Origin: Comamonas aquatica NBRC 14918
GTDB taxonomy: Bacteria; Pseudomonadota; Gammaproteobacteria; Burkholderiales; Burkholderiaceae_C
DNA: 64,000 bases
Direction of reading: 5' to 3'
NCBI RefSeq assembly: GCF_000739875.1
Contig: NZ_BBJR01000046.1
Span: 1 to 64,000 of the forward strand
Part shown: positions 54,554-62,001 of the stretch, piece by piece
Position numbering within the stretch: position 1 is the stretch's first letter
How the letters are laid out: each line of letters begins with the position of its first letter
Notes under the pieces: model-generated
What the model saw: the letters and a program-made list of their open reading frames with translations, nothing else
Databases searched by the model: none
Told to the model about the DNA's origin: nothing
Translations under genes and position numbers: made by a program

Positions 54554-54990
54554 CAAACCTCAAGCGCCTCGGCGGCCGCGCGCGCCAGGGCATCGGCCTC
54601 GCTGTTGCAGCGCCGCGGCACCCAGCGCAACTGCACTGTGCCCAGGACCTGCAAGGCCTGGCGCGCCTGGGCGAACAGCGGCTCCAGCCGCACAATCGGC
54701 CGCGGTGGGCGACCGGGGACTGGCGCCAGTTGCTCCAGCAGCACATGGCTGTCGGTGTAGACGAGCAAGGCCTGGGCGCCGGCCTGCTGCGCGGCCTGCA
54801 GGCCGTCGAGCAAGGCGGTCAGCTCGGCCTCGTTGTTGCAGCCGGTGTGCGGCAGGCGCCGCGCCGCGCGGTGGTGGGAGCCGTCGGGGCCGGTGAGCAC
54901 CAGGCCCACGGCCATGCGACCCGGGTTGGGCATGGCCGAGCCATCGATGTGCAGGATCCAGAAATGAGGGGGTGGGTAAGCGCGCAACAC
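54553..54990 (-). CDS. RNase HI-like protein
   Basis: Ribonuclease HI-fold protein of 145 aa. The four acidic catalytic residues are present: HIDGSAMPNPG (Asp), CNNEAELTALLDGL (Glu), LVYTDSHVLLEQL (Asp) and NSEADALARAAAE (last Asp). It belongs to the short rnhA-related group often called reverse-transcriptase-like or RNase HI family, distinct from the housekeeping enzyme. Activity against RNA in RNA:DNA hybrids is likely. It is 10 bases downstream of the CysB-type regulator on the same strand. Confidence 0.85.
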   Translation of the reverse strand: MLRAYPPPHFWILHIDGSAMPNPGRMAVGLVLTGPDGSHHRAARRLPHTGCNNEAELTALLDGLQAAQQAGAQALLVYTDSHVLLEQLAPVPGRPPRPIVRLEPLFAQARQALQVLGTVQLRWVPRRCNSEADALARAAAEALEV

Positions 54991-55000
54991 GGGCCCGACT

Positions 55001-55939
55001 CTACACCGCCGGCGCCTTGCCTTGCAGGGTCTGCGCGATCACCTCCCGCGTCAGCGTGGGCACGAAGCGCTGCATGAAGTCGTAGGCATAGCCGCGCAGC
55101 CAGGCACCGCGGCGCAGCCCCAGGCGGGTGACGTTTACCTCGAACAAATGCCCCGCATCCAGTGCGTGCAGGTGCAGGTCGCGCTCGGGATCGAGCGCCA
55201 CCGAGGCGACGATACCCACACCCATGCCCAGCTCCACATAGGTCTTGATCACATCGGCATCCATGGCGGTCAGCACCACGTCGGGGGCCAGGCCCTCGCG
55301 CTCGAAGGCCTCGTCGATGTGGGCGCGCCCGGTGTAGCCCTGCTCGTAGGTGATGATGGGAAAGGCCGCCAGGTCCTGCAGGGTCAGCGGCAGCTCGTGC
55401 TGCAGCAGCGGGTGGCCGGGCGGCAGCACCACGCTGTGCGTCCAGCGGTAGCAAGGCAGCGTGACCAGGCCCTCGTAGCCGGCCAGGGCCTCGGTGGCCA
55501 CGCCCAGGTCGGCCTCGCCGCTGAGCAGCATCTGCGCCACCTGCTTGGGCGAGCCCTGGTGCAGGTGCAAGCGCACCTGGGGGTAATGCTGGCGGAACTC
55601 CTGCACCACCTGCGGCAGCGCATAACGCGCCTGGCTGTGCGTGGCGGCGATCGCCAGCTGCCCGTGCGCGCTGGCGCTGAAGTCGGCCCCCACGCGGCGC
55701 AGGTTGTCGGCATCGAGCAGCAGGCGCTCCACGATGGGCAGCAGCTCGGCGCCGGGCTGGGTCAACCCGGTCAGGCGCTTGCCGGCCCGCAGGAAGATGT
55801 CGACCCCCAGCTCCTCCTCCAGCTCGCGGATCTGGCGGCTGACCCCCGGTTGCGAGGTGTGCAGGATCTGCGCGACATCGGTCAGGTTGAAGCCGCTGCG
55901 CACGGCCTCGCGCACGGAGCGCAATTGCTGGAAATTCAT
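55001..55939 (-). CDS. CysB-type LysR regulator
   Basis: LysR regulator of 312 aa resembling CysB/Cbl, which in E. coli activate sulfur assimilation with N-acetylserine as ligand. N-terminal HTH: MNFQQLRSVREAVRSGFNLTD, HTSQPGVSRQIRELEEELGV (note the starting residues typical of CysB). The effector domain has THSQARYALP, the TYEQGYTGRAHID ligand loop and DADVIKTYVELGMGVGIV. A sulfate-binding protein gene is 800 bases upstream on the same strand, supporting a sulfur role. Confidence 0.92.
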   Translation of the reverse strand: MNFQQLRSVREAVRSGFNLTDVAQILHTSQPGVSRQIRELEEELGVDIFLRAGKRLTGLTQPGAELLPIVERLLLDADNLRRVGADFSASAHGQLAIAATHSQARYALPQVVQEFRQHYPQVRLHLHQGSPKQVAQMLLSGEADLGVATEALAGYEGLVTLPCYRWTHSVVLPPGHPLLQHELPLTLQDLAAFPIITYEQGYTGRAHIDEAFEREGLAPDVVLTAMDADVIKTYVELGMGVGIVASVALDPERDLHLHALDAGHLFEVNVTRLGLRRGAWLRGYAYDFMQRFVPTLTREVIAQTLQGKAPAV

Positions 55940-55941
55940 AG

Positions 55942-55994
55942 ACTATCAAAACAGAAGCTGTCCGCGCTTGACCAGCAAGCGCGGACAGCCAATT
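55942..55994. repeat. Dispersed AGCGCT-type repeat between VOC and regulator genes
   Basis: CAGAAGCTGTCCGCGCTTG and CAAGCGCGGACAGCC form a perfect stem, with CTATCAAAA on the left and AATTT on the right. It fills the gap between the VOC stop and the regulator start. Confidence 0.7.
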
Positions 55995-56462
55995 TCATGC
56001 AGCGACCGTCCAGGCGCTGTCCACGGGGGCCTGCTGCTGGCCTGCCGGCTGCGCCACCGGGGCCGCACGCGGCCGTGGGGCGGCCAGCGGCGCGGGTTGC
56101 AGCAACTCCAGCGTGTTGCCGGCGGGGTCCTTGGCGTAAAAGCGCCAGCCCTCGGCCACGCGCACCACGGCCAGGGCCGTGGCGCCCTGGGCCTGCAGGC
56201 GCTGCTGCAGCGCCTGCACCCCGGCGACCTGCAAGGCCAGGTGCCCCAGGCATTCGCAGCCGTGGCCCGGGGTGGTGCGCGGCACCAGGTCGATGCGCTG
56301 GGCACCGGCCAGGTAGGCCAGCACCTGGGCATGCATGATCCGTGGCAGCCCCAGGCCCTCGCTGTAGAAACGTTCCACCTGCGCCTGCAGGTGGGCCGGG
56401 TAGGACAGCTGCACATGGTGCACGCCCAGCACCACGCCATCGGCTGGCAGGCGGGCACTCAT
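55995..56462 (-). CDS. VOC (glyoxalase/dioxygenase fold) protein
   Basis: Small VOC-superfamily protein of 155 aa. LGVHHVQLSYPAHLQAQVER and FYSEGLGLPRI open the fold, and FYAKDPAGNTLELLQP is the second beta-alpha-beta-beta-beta unit with a metal-binding Glu. The tail (from about 115) is a Pro/Ala/Gln-rich stretch. Members range from glyoxalases to fosfomycin-resistance proteins; the substrate is unknown. Start 56462 overlaps the stop of the small ORF upstream (ATGA), so it is translationally coupled. Confidence 0.82.
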   Translation of the reverse strand: MSARLPADGVVLGVHHVQLSYPAHLQAQVERFYSEGLGLPRIMHAQVLAYLAGAQRIDLVPRTTPGHGCECLGHLALQVAGVQALQQRLQAQGATALAVVRVAEGWRFYAKDPAGNTLELLQPAPLAAPRPRAAPVAQPAGQQQAPVDSAWTVAA

Positions 56463-56665
56463 GCTGCCAGCCCCCAGGCCCGCAACGCCGCGCACGGCGA
56501 GGTGGCATGGCCACTGCGCGGCACCTGCGGTGTGCGCTGCGGGCGCGGCATGGCCCCCATGCCCCATTGCTGCGCCGTGGTGCGCAGCACGCGCAGGGCG
56601 TGCACGCACAACACGTCGCGCGAGGTGGCGACAGGGGCTGCGATGGAAACGATGGGGGTGGACAT
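56459..56665 (-). CDS. Small hypothetical protein, 68 aa
   Basis: Starts at ATG 56665, preceded by GAAGGAG at an ideal distance. The protein begins MSTPIVSIAAPVATSRDVLC, with several basic residues later, and has no recognised domain. Its TGA overlaps the VOC gene start by ATGA. It lies between the sulfate-binding protein and the VOC gene. The strong ribosome binding site and coupling are the evidence; without homologues it remains hypothetical. Confidence 0.5.
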   Translation of the reverse strand: MSTPIVSIAAPVATSRDVLCVHALRVLRTTAQQWGMGAMPRPQRTPQVPRSGHATSPCAALRAWGLAA

Positions 56666-56729
56666 GGTGCGCTCCTTCAAACAATCGGGGCGGCGTGCAA
56701 CGCCGCCCCCGGGCCGCGGGTGCGGCACA

Positions 56730-57758
56730 TCACTTCTTGGTGTAGATCTGGTCGAAACTGCCGCCGTCGGCAAAGTGGGCTTTGTCGGCCTTGGCCCAGC
56801 CGCCAAAGGCCTGGTCGATGGTGAACAGCTCCAGCTTGGGGAACTGCTTGGCGAAGTCGGCCTTGATCTTCTCGTTGGTGGGGCGGTAGAAGTTGCGGGC
56901 GGCAATCTGCTGACCTTCGTCGGAATACAGGTATTCCAGGTAAGCCTGGGCCACCTTGCGCGTGCCCTTCTTGTCCACCACCTTGTCGACCACGGCCACC
57001 GTGGGCTCGGCCAGGATGGAGATGGACGGCGCGACGATTTCGAACTTCTCGGGGCCGAATTCACGCAGCGCCAGGAAGGCCTCGTTCTCCCAGGCCAGCA
57101 GCACATCGCCCACGCCACGCTGCACGAAGGTGATGGTGGAGCCACGGGCGCCGGTGTCCAGCACGGGCACGTTGGCGAACAGCTGCTTCACGAAGTCCTT
57201 GGCCTTGGCCTCGTCGCCACCGTTCTTGCGTTTGGCGTATTCCCAGGCGGCCAGGTAGTTCCAGCGCGCACCGCCGCTGGTCTTGGGGTTGGGGGTGATG
57301 ACCTGCACGCCGGGCTTGACCAGGTCGTTCCAGTCCTTCAGGCCCTTGGGGTTGCCCTTCTTGACCAGGAACACGATGGTGGAGGTGTAGGGCGCGCTGT
57401 TGAGCGGCAGCTTCTTTTGCCAGTCGGCCGACAGGTAGTTGCCGTTCTTCACCAGGGCATCCACATCCCCCGCCAGGGCCAGGGTGGCCACATCGGATTC
57501 GATGCCATCGATGATGGAACGCGCCTGCTTGCCCGAACCACCGTGCGACTGCTTGATGGTCACGTCCTGGCCGGTCTGGGCCTTCCAGTGCTTGGCAAAC
57601 GCCTTGTTGTACTCGACGTACAGCTCCCGCGTGGGGTCATAGGACACGTTCAGCAGGGTGACCGGGTCGGCCGCGAATGTCGGCAAAGCCGTGAAGGAGA
57701 AGCCCGCCAGAAGGCTGAGGGCAACGGGAATCTTGATAAAGTTGCGGCGATCGTTCAT
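56730..57758 (-). CDS. Sulfate/thiosulfate-binding protein
   Basis: Periplasmic binding protein of 342 aa for sulfate ABC import. The signal [20 protein letters not shown] has a twin-arginine-like RRNFIK and is cut around FAADP. The mature protein starts [20 protein letters not shown], with [20 protein letters not shown] and [19 protein letters not shown] contributing the sulfate site. No CysT/CysW/CysA genes are in the window, so the transporter is split or lies elsewhere. It is divergent from yggX. Confidence 0.93.
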   Translation of the reverse strand: MNDRRNFIKIPVALSLLAGFSFTALPTFAADPVTLLNVSYDPTRELYVEYNKAFAKHWKAQTGQDVTIKQSHGGSGKQARSIIDGIESDVATLALAGDVDALVKNGNYLSADWQKKLPLNSAPYTSTIVFLVKKGNPKGLKDWNDLVKPGVQVITPNPKTSGGARWNYLAAWEYAKRKNGGDEAKAKDFVKQLFANVPVLDTGARGSTITFVQRGVGDVLLAWENEAFLALREFGPEKFEIVAPSISILAEPTVAVVDKVVDKKGTRKVAQAYLEYLYSDEGQQIAARNFYRPTNEKIKADFAKQFPKLELFTIDQAFGGWAKADKAHFADGGSFDQIYTKK

Positions 57759-57848
57759 TGTTGGCTTTCTGGGTTGTGCTGGGAAATACGGTCCGTTTCA
57801 CCGTTGAATGGCATTCTGAAAGCAAGCCAACAAAACTTAAACCAATAA

Positions 57849-57883
57849 GATTTCAGTTCTTTATTACCTAAACATCTGAAATC
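57849..57883. promoter_or_regulatory. Inverted repeat between sbp-like gene and yggX
   Basis: GATTTCAG (57849-57856) and CTGAAATC (57876-57883), perfect arms 19 bases apart, in the AT-rich 140-base divergent gap. A CysB-type operator is plausible but not proven. Confidence 0.4.
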
Positions 57884-57898
57884 AACCGAGGACACCCC

Positions 57899-58174
57899 AT
57901 GGCACGTACCGTTCAATGCATCAAACTGGGTCAGGAAGCCGAAGGCTTGGACTTTCCCCCCTACCCCGGTGAACTGGGCAAGCGCATTTTTGAAAATGTG
58001 AGCAAGCAAGCCTGGGCCGACTGGCTCAAGCACCAGACCATGCTGGTGAACGAAAACCGCCTGAACCTGGCCGATGCCCGCGCCCGCCAATACCTGGCCC
58101 GCCAGATGGAAAACCACTTCTTCGGCGCTGGCGCGGACGCTGCCGCCGGTTACGTGCCTCCCAGCGCGCAGTAA
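57899..58174 (+). CDS. yggX: Fe(2+)-trafficking / oxidative damage protection protein YggX
   Basis: Small cytosolic protein of 91 aa, family PF04362. [40 protein letters not shown] and [20 protein letters not shown] are conserved. In enterobacteria it protects Fe-S enzymes from oxidation and is under SoxRS. Its last codons (NHFFG to GYVPP) are echoed, in the same frame, just past the stop. A hairpin and a clear terminator follow. Confidence 0.95.
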   Translation: MARTVQCIKLGQEAEGLDFPPYPGELGKRIFENVSKQAWADWLKHQTMLVNENRLNLADARARQYLARQMENHFFGAGADAAAGYVPPSAQ

Positions 58175-58198
58175 TGCCCAGTGAAGTGGTTGCGCCCC

Positions 58199-58243
58199 AA
58201 CCACTTCTGCGGCAGCGACGCAGCGGCGGGCTACATGCCACAT
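58199..58243 (+). repeat. In-frame partial duplicate of the yggX 3' end
   Basis: Beyond the yggX TAA, the same frame reads NHFCGSDAAAGYMPHRQQ, echoing [20 protein letters not shown] at the yggX C-terminus. The DNA starts with AACCACTTCT in both, then diverges at third positions. It has no start codon of its own and looks like an old tandem duplication. Confidence 0.65.
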
Positions 58244-58379
58244 CGGCAGCAAGCACGGCAGGCGCAGGCGTCACAAGTACTACCTCAGCAGCAGTGACGC
58301 AGGAGTTGGGCGCCATGCCCTGCGCCGGCTGGCCTGACACCCTATGGCAGGACAACGGTTCCGCCAAAGCCCCCGCCCA

Positions 58380-58403
58380 CCGGCCCCACAGGCCGGTTTT
58401 TTT
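58380..58403 (+). terminator. Intrinsic terminator downstream of yggX
   Basis: CCGGCC-CCACA-GGCCGG followed by seven Ts. It is about 200 bases after yggX and 60 before the glycine riboswitch. Confidence 0.87.
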
Positions 58404-58465
58404 ATGGGCCGGCAAGTCCCCCTGGGCGTTTGGGTCTTGCACGCAGGCCATAATCGCAGCTTTTG

Positions 58466-58685
58466 TTTTCCGTGGGAGAGCGAGGCAGCCACACCGGGCC
58501 GGCCTCCGCCGAAGGCGCAAACTCCCATAATCGCTCAGGCACCCAGCACCACGGAACACACATGCCGACTGGAGAGCAGCCGGGACCTTGGCACAAGGTC
58601 AGCCGGCTCACCGAAGGGGCAAGCGCGCGCATGACGAACATGCGCCGTGCAAAAACTCTCAGGTAAAAGGACAGCGGGAGAGGCT
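58466..58685 (+). promoter_or_regulatory. Tandem glycine riboswitch
   Basis: Two consecutive glycine aptamers. The first (about 58470-58554) has closing arms CCGTG/CACGG, GGGAGAG and the core CCGCCGAAGGCGCAAACTCC then CTCAGGCA. The second (about 58564-58680) has GGAGAG, CACCGAAGGGGCAAGC and AAAAACTCTCAGGTAAAAGG ACAG. Both carry the conserved CTCAGG(C/T)A and GAAGG elements. The expression platform overlaps the ribosome binding site (GGGAGAGG) of the downstream gene, so translation control by glycine is likely. Confidence 0.95.
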
Positions 58686-58690
58686 CATCC

Positions 58691-59434
58691 ATGCCCCCAT
58701 GGCAGCTGCTGCATTGCAGGCCTGGGCGTGTGGGTCTCACCCTTGTGCGCCCATGGGCGCTGCCTGCCGTGTCCGTCCTGTCCGATTTCCTGCACTCCGC
58801 CGCCAGCGTCCAGCTGGACGTCATCCTCGTCATCTACCTGATCGCCATCACGGCCGAAGCCATGTCCGGCGCGCTGGCCGCCGGGCGGCGCAACATGGAC
58901 ATCTTTGGCGTGGTCGTGATCGCCTTCGTCACCGCCCTGGGTGGCGGCACCATCCGCGACATGGTGCTGGGCAACTACCCCATCGGCTGGACCCAGCATC
59001 CGGCCTATGTCTACCTGGTGGTGTCTGCGGGCCTCTTGACCACCGTCATTGCACGCTACATGCAACGCATGAAACATGTGTTCCTGCTGCTGGATGCCAT
59101 GGGGCTGATTGCCTTCTCGCTGATCGGCAGCAACGTGGCCATCAAGCTGGGGTATGACCCGCTGGTGGTCGTCATGGCTGGCATGATCACCGGCATCAGC
59201 GGCGGCATTCTGCGCGATGTGCTGTGCAACCAGGTGCCCGTGGTCTTCCGCCGCGAGCTGTATGCCAGCGTCTCCATGCTGGTCTGCCTGCTCTACCTGG
59301 GCCTGCAGGCGCTGGAGGTGTCGATCGGCATCAGCACCGCCCTGTGCTTTGCCGGGGGACTGGGCCTGCGCCTGGCCGCCATCCGCTTTGGCTGGCGCCT
59401 GCCCGTGTTCTCCTACCAGCAGCGCTGGGAGTGA
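58691..59434 (+). CDS. TRIC/UPF0126 family membrane protein (probable glycine transporter)
   Basis: Inner-membrane protein of 247 aa with about seven helices. The family's two internal repeats each end in the characteristic GGG-x-x-RD: TALGGGTIRDMVLGNYP and GISGGILRDVLCNQVP. Annotated as TRIC cation-channel-like; related YadS/YicG proteins appear to move glycine, which fits the glycine riboswitch directly upstream. ATG 58691 is placed 7 bases after GAGAGG; the GTG at 58769 has no ribosome binding site. mnmC follows. Confidence 0.9.
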   Translation: MPPWQLLHCRPGRVGLTLVRPWALPAVSVLSDFLHSAASVQLDVILVIYLIAITAEAMSGALAAGRRNMDIFGVVVIAFVTALGGGTIRDMVLGNYPIGWTQHPAYVYLVVSAGLLTTVIARYMQRMKHVFLLLDAMGLIAFSLIGSNVAIKLGYDPLVVVMAGMITGISGGILRDVLCNQVPVVFRRELYASVSMLVCLLYLGLQALEVSIGISTALCFAGGLGLRLAAIRFGWRLPVFSYQQRWE

Positions 59435-59472
59435 GCCCCGCAGGCGATCGCGCCTGATTTTTATTCATAGAT

Positions 59473-61266
59473 ATGCATTTTCCACCTGCACTGCGGTCCC
59501 CTTCCTCCCCGTTGCTGGCCTGGCAGGGCCGCCCCAGCTGGCGCTTGCTGAGCACCGATTTCGGCCACGGGGACAGCTTTCTGCAGGTCTGGTCCGCCTG
59601 GCAGGCCGACCCCGCGCGCAGCGCCCAATTGCACGTCACCGCCGTGCTGGCACAGCCCGTGACCACCCAGCAGGTGCTGGCACAGGCCCCGGCGGCGCTG
59701 CAGCCCCAGGCCCAGGCATTGGCCGACCAGCTGTACGGCCTGCTGCCCGGCGTGCACCGCCTGGGCTTTGACCACGGCCGCGTGCTGCTGACGCTGTGGG
59801 TGGGCGAGGCGCAGAGCCTGCTGCGCCAGCAGCACAGCGTGGCCGATGCCGTGCTGCTGCACACCCCCTGGGCCAGCGATGCCCACAGCCTCAAGGCCCT
59901 GGCGCGCCACTGCCGGCGGGGCACGGTGCTGGCCGTCAACCCCGCGGATGCTGCCCTGCAGCAGGCCCTGGCGGGCGTGGGCTTTGTGGCGGACACCACA
60001 TCAGCCACCCCGGTGCTGCGGTTTGACCCACGCTGGGAGCCGCGCCAGCGCAGCACCAGCCCGCCCACCGTCACCCAGCCGGGCACGGCCCTGGTGGTGG
60101 GCGCGGGCCTGGCGGGCGCCGCCGTGGCCCACAGCCTGGCGCTGCGCGGCTGGCAGGTCACGGTGCTGGGCCAGGGGCTGGACCCGGCCGATGGGGCCTC
60201 CGGCCTGCCGGCCGGGCTGTTCTGCCCCCATGTCTCGCCCGACGACAGCGTGCTCTCGCGCCTGTCACGCAGCGGCGTGCGCCTGACGCTGCAGCGCCTG
60301 CGCGATGTCTGCCACGAAGGCCAGGACTGGGGCCACAGCGGCGTGCTGGAGCATTGCACCGACGGCGGCACCGGCCTGCCCGCCGACTGGGCCCACGGCC
60401 CCGGCGCCGACTGGAGCCACGCCACCACGCCCGAGCAGTTGCAGGCCGCCGGCCTGCCCGCGGACACCACCGCCTGCTGGCACGCCCAGGCCGGCTGGGT
60501 GCGCCCGGCCCAGCTGGTGCAGGCGCAACTGCAGCACCCCTTGATCCAGTTCTGCGGCCAGACCCCGGTGGCGCAGCTGCGTGCCACGGACGCCGGCCTC
60601 TGGCAGGCCCTGGATGCCGAAGGCCAGGTGCTGGCCCAGGCCGATCTGGCCATCCTGGCCTGCGGCCCCGGCACTGCGGCGCTGTTGCCGGCAGGCACCG
60701 CCTGGGCCCTGCAGGCGCTGCGCGGCCAGATCACCTGGGGCTGGCACACCCCCGCCAACGCCACCGCGCTGCCGCCCTTCCCCGTCAACGGCAATGGCAA
60801 CCTGGTCACCCACGTCCCCCTGGCCCCCGGCGCGGCCTGGGTCATGGGCTCCACCTTCGAGCGCGATGTGGACACCCTGCCCATCTCCGCCGAAGACCAG
60901 ATGGCCGCACATGCGGTGAATTACGACAAGCTCGCCACGCTGCTGCCCGCCAGCGCCATGCCGCTGGCCCCATGGTTCACGCCGGGCGACGAACGCTGCC
61001 AGCCCACCTGGGGCCGCGTGCGCGTGGCCAGCCACGACCGCCTGCCGATTGCCGGCCCGGTGGACGATGCCGCGCCCGGCCTGTGGACGCTGACCGCCCT
61101 GGGGGCCCGTGGCCTGACCCTGTCCGTGCTGTGCGGCGAGCTGATCGCCGCCCAGTTGCACGGCGAACCCCTGCCGCTGGACGCCAAGCTGGCCCTGCAT
61201 TTGGGCACCGAACGCCTGGCACGCCAGGGACAGAAAGCTGAAGTGGCGCCGTTGCCAGCGAATTGA
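59473..61266 (+). CDS. mnmC: MnmC-like bifunctional tRNA mnm5s2U34 enzyme, MnmD half degenerate
   Basis: Protein of 597 aa (E. coli MnmC is 668). The C-terminal oxidoreductase (about 205-590) has the FAD-binding start LVVGAGLAGAAVAHSLALRG and GRVRVASHDRLPIAG, and would turn cmnm5s2U34 into nm5s2U34. The N-terminal MnmD methyltransferase part looks decayed: the usual GFGTGxN SAM motif reads TDFGHGDSF, and the catalytic D-x-F-x-P segment is replaced by HTPWASDAH. Methylation may be lost or done by another enzyme. It lies downstream of the TRIC gene, 38 bases on. Confidence 0.9.
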   Translation: MHFPPALRSPSSPLLAWQGRPSWRLLSTDFGHGDSFLQVWSAWQADPARSAQLHVTAVLAQPVTTQQVLAQAPAALQPQAQALADQLYGLLPGVHRLGFDHGRVLLTLWVGEAQSLLRQQHSVADAVLLHTPWASDAHSLKALARHCRRGTVLAVNPADAALQQALAGVGFVADTTSATPVLRFDPRWEPRQRSTSPPTVTQPGTALVVGAGLAGAAVAHSLALRGWQVTVLGQGLDPADGASGLPAGLFCPHVSPDDSVLSRLSRSGVRLTLQRLRDVCHEGQDWGHSGVLEHCTDGGTGLPADWAHGPGADWSHATTPEQLQAAGLPADTTACWHAQAGWVRPAQLVQAQLQHPLIQFCGQTPVAQLRATDAGLWQALDAEGQVLAQADLAILACGPGTAALLPAGTAWALQALRGQITWGWHTPANATALPPFPVNGNGNLVTHVPLAPGAAWVMGSTFERDVDTLPISAEDQMAAHAVNYDKLATLLPASAMPLAPWFTPGDERCQPTWGRVRVASHDRLPIAGPVDDAAPGLWTLTALGARGLTLSVLCGELIAAQLHGEPLPLDAKLALHLGTERLARQGQKAEVAPLPAN

Positions 61267-61280
61267 CAAAGATTCGTCCA

Positions 61281-61334
61281 ATCAAAAACAAGAGCTGCTG
61301 GCGCTTTTCTAGCAAGCGTTAGCAGCCAATTTGA
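61281..61334. repeat. Dispersed AGCGCT-type repeat, well preserved
   Basis: AATCAAAAACAAGAGCTGCT, GGCGC, loop, GCAAGCGTTAGCAGCC and AATTTGA. It is the copy closest to the one inside the arginase gene (62924). Confidence 0.75.
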
Positions 61335-61390
61335 TATATACATCGTCACAGTCTGCAGCGTCTGTATGCATATCGGATGGTGTGTTGTGG

Positions 61391-61860
61391 GGCAAAGGCC
61401 GAGGAGGCCCCTCGGCAGCCCAGTGACTTTCACGCTGGCGTGGGACGCCACGCACACTGCGAAGCACCGTGAATGAAGGCCAAAGCAACGCGTCTGCCGA
61501 CGGCTGCCTGGGGGAACGCGCTGCGCTCAGACCGTCGCAGGAAGTCCGAAGGACTTTCTCACAGAGCACGACGCTTGCGGGCGCACACGGGTGGCGCTGT
61601 GCCTCCTCATGCCCGCATGCTCCGCCACAACGCTGGCTCTTCTCGCAGACCTGCCGCAGCCGCGCTGCGAGACAGGTCTGCCTCGTCCACCTGACTTGCC
61701 GTGGCTGGTTGAGCGAAGCGCTGCCAGCGCGCAGCGAGTTCCACGTCAGGGATTCCAAAGCGCATCTTTGGTCTCCACTCACATTGCTACGCCATATGAG
61801 TTACGTCCCACGCAAGCGTGAAGGTTACTTTCTGGGCGCCCCCTGAAAGTGACTCTGCCG
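61391..61860. other. Structured non-coding island before the arginase gene
   Basis: The 735-base gap 61267-62001 has no supported gene. Within it a 25-base imperfect inverted repeat (22 matches) brackets 61422-61446 and 61804-61828: GTGACTTTCACGCTGGCGTG on the left, and GTAACCTTCACGCTTGCGTG when the right one is read on the other strand. Inside and beside it are perfect hairpins: GCCGAGG/CCTCGGC (61398), AAGTCC/GGACTT (61542), GCAGACCTG/CAGGTCTGC enclosing CGCAGC/GCTGCG (61645-61681), GCGCTG/CAGCGC (61718) and CCAAAG/CTTTGG (61755). It may be a structured RNA or a small non-autonomous element. Confidence 0.5.
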
Positions 61861-62001
61861 CCGGGGCGAACTCCCGGCCTCTGATCACCAAGTCTTCACT
61901 GGCGCTACAACCCGCCGCCCCTCAGGTGCAAGCTGTCGCAGCGCAGCGACGACACAGGGCTGCCACCCACCAAGCCAACGCAAGGCAAAAAAAGCCCCGC
62001 C

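Noticed and set aside
58769-58771. GTG as the start of the TRIC protein
   Set aside because: No ribosome binding site; ATG 58691 is correctly spaced from the riboswitch-borne GAGAGG.
61469-61846. A 125-codon ORF in the island before arginase
   Set aside because: No ribosome binding site or recognisable protein features; overlaps strong hairpins and several rival frames.
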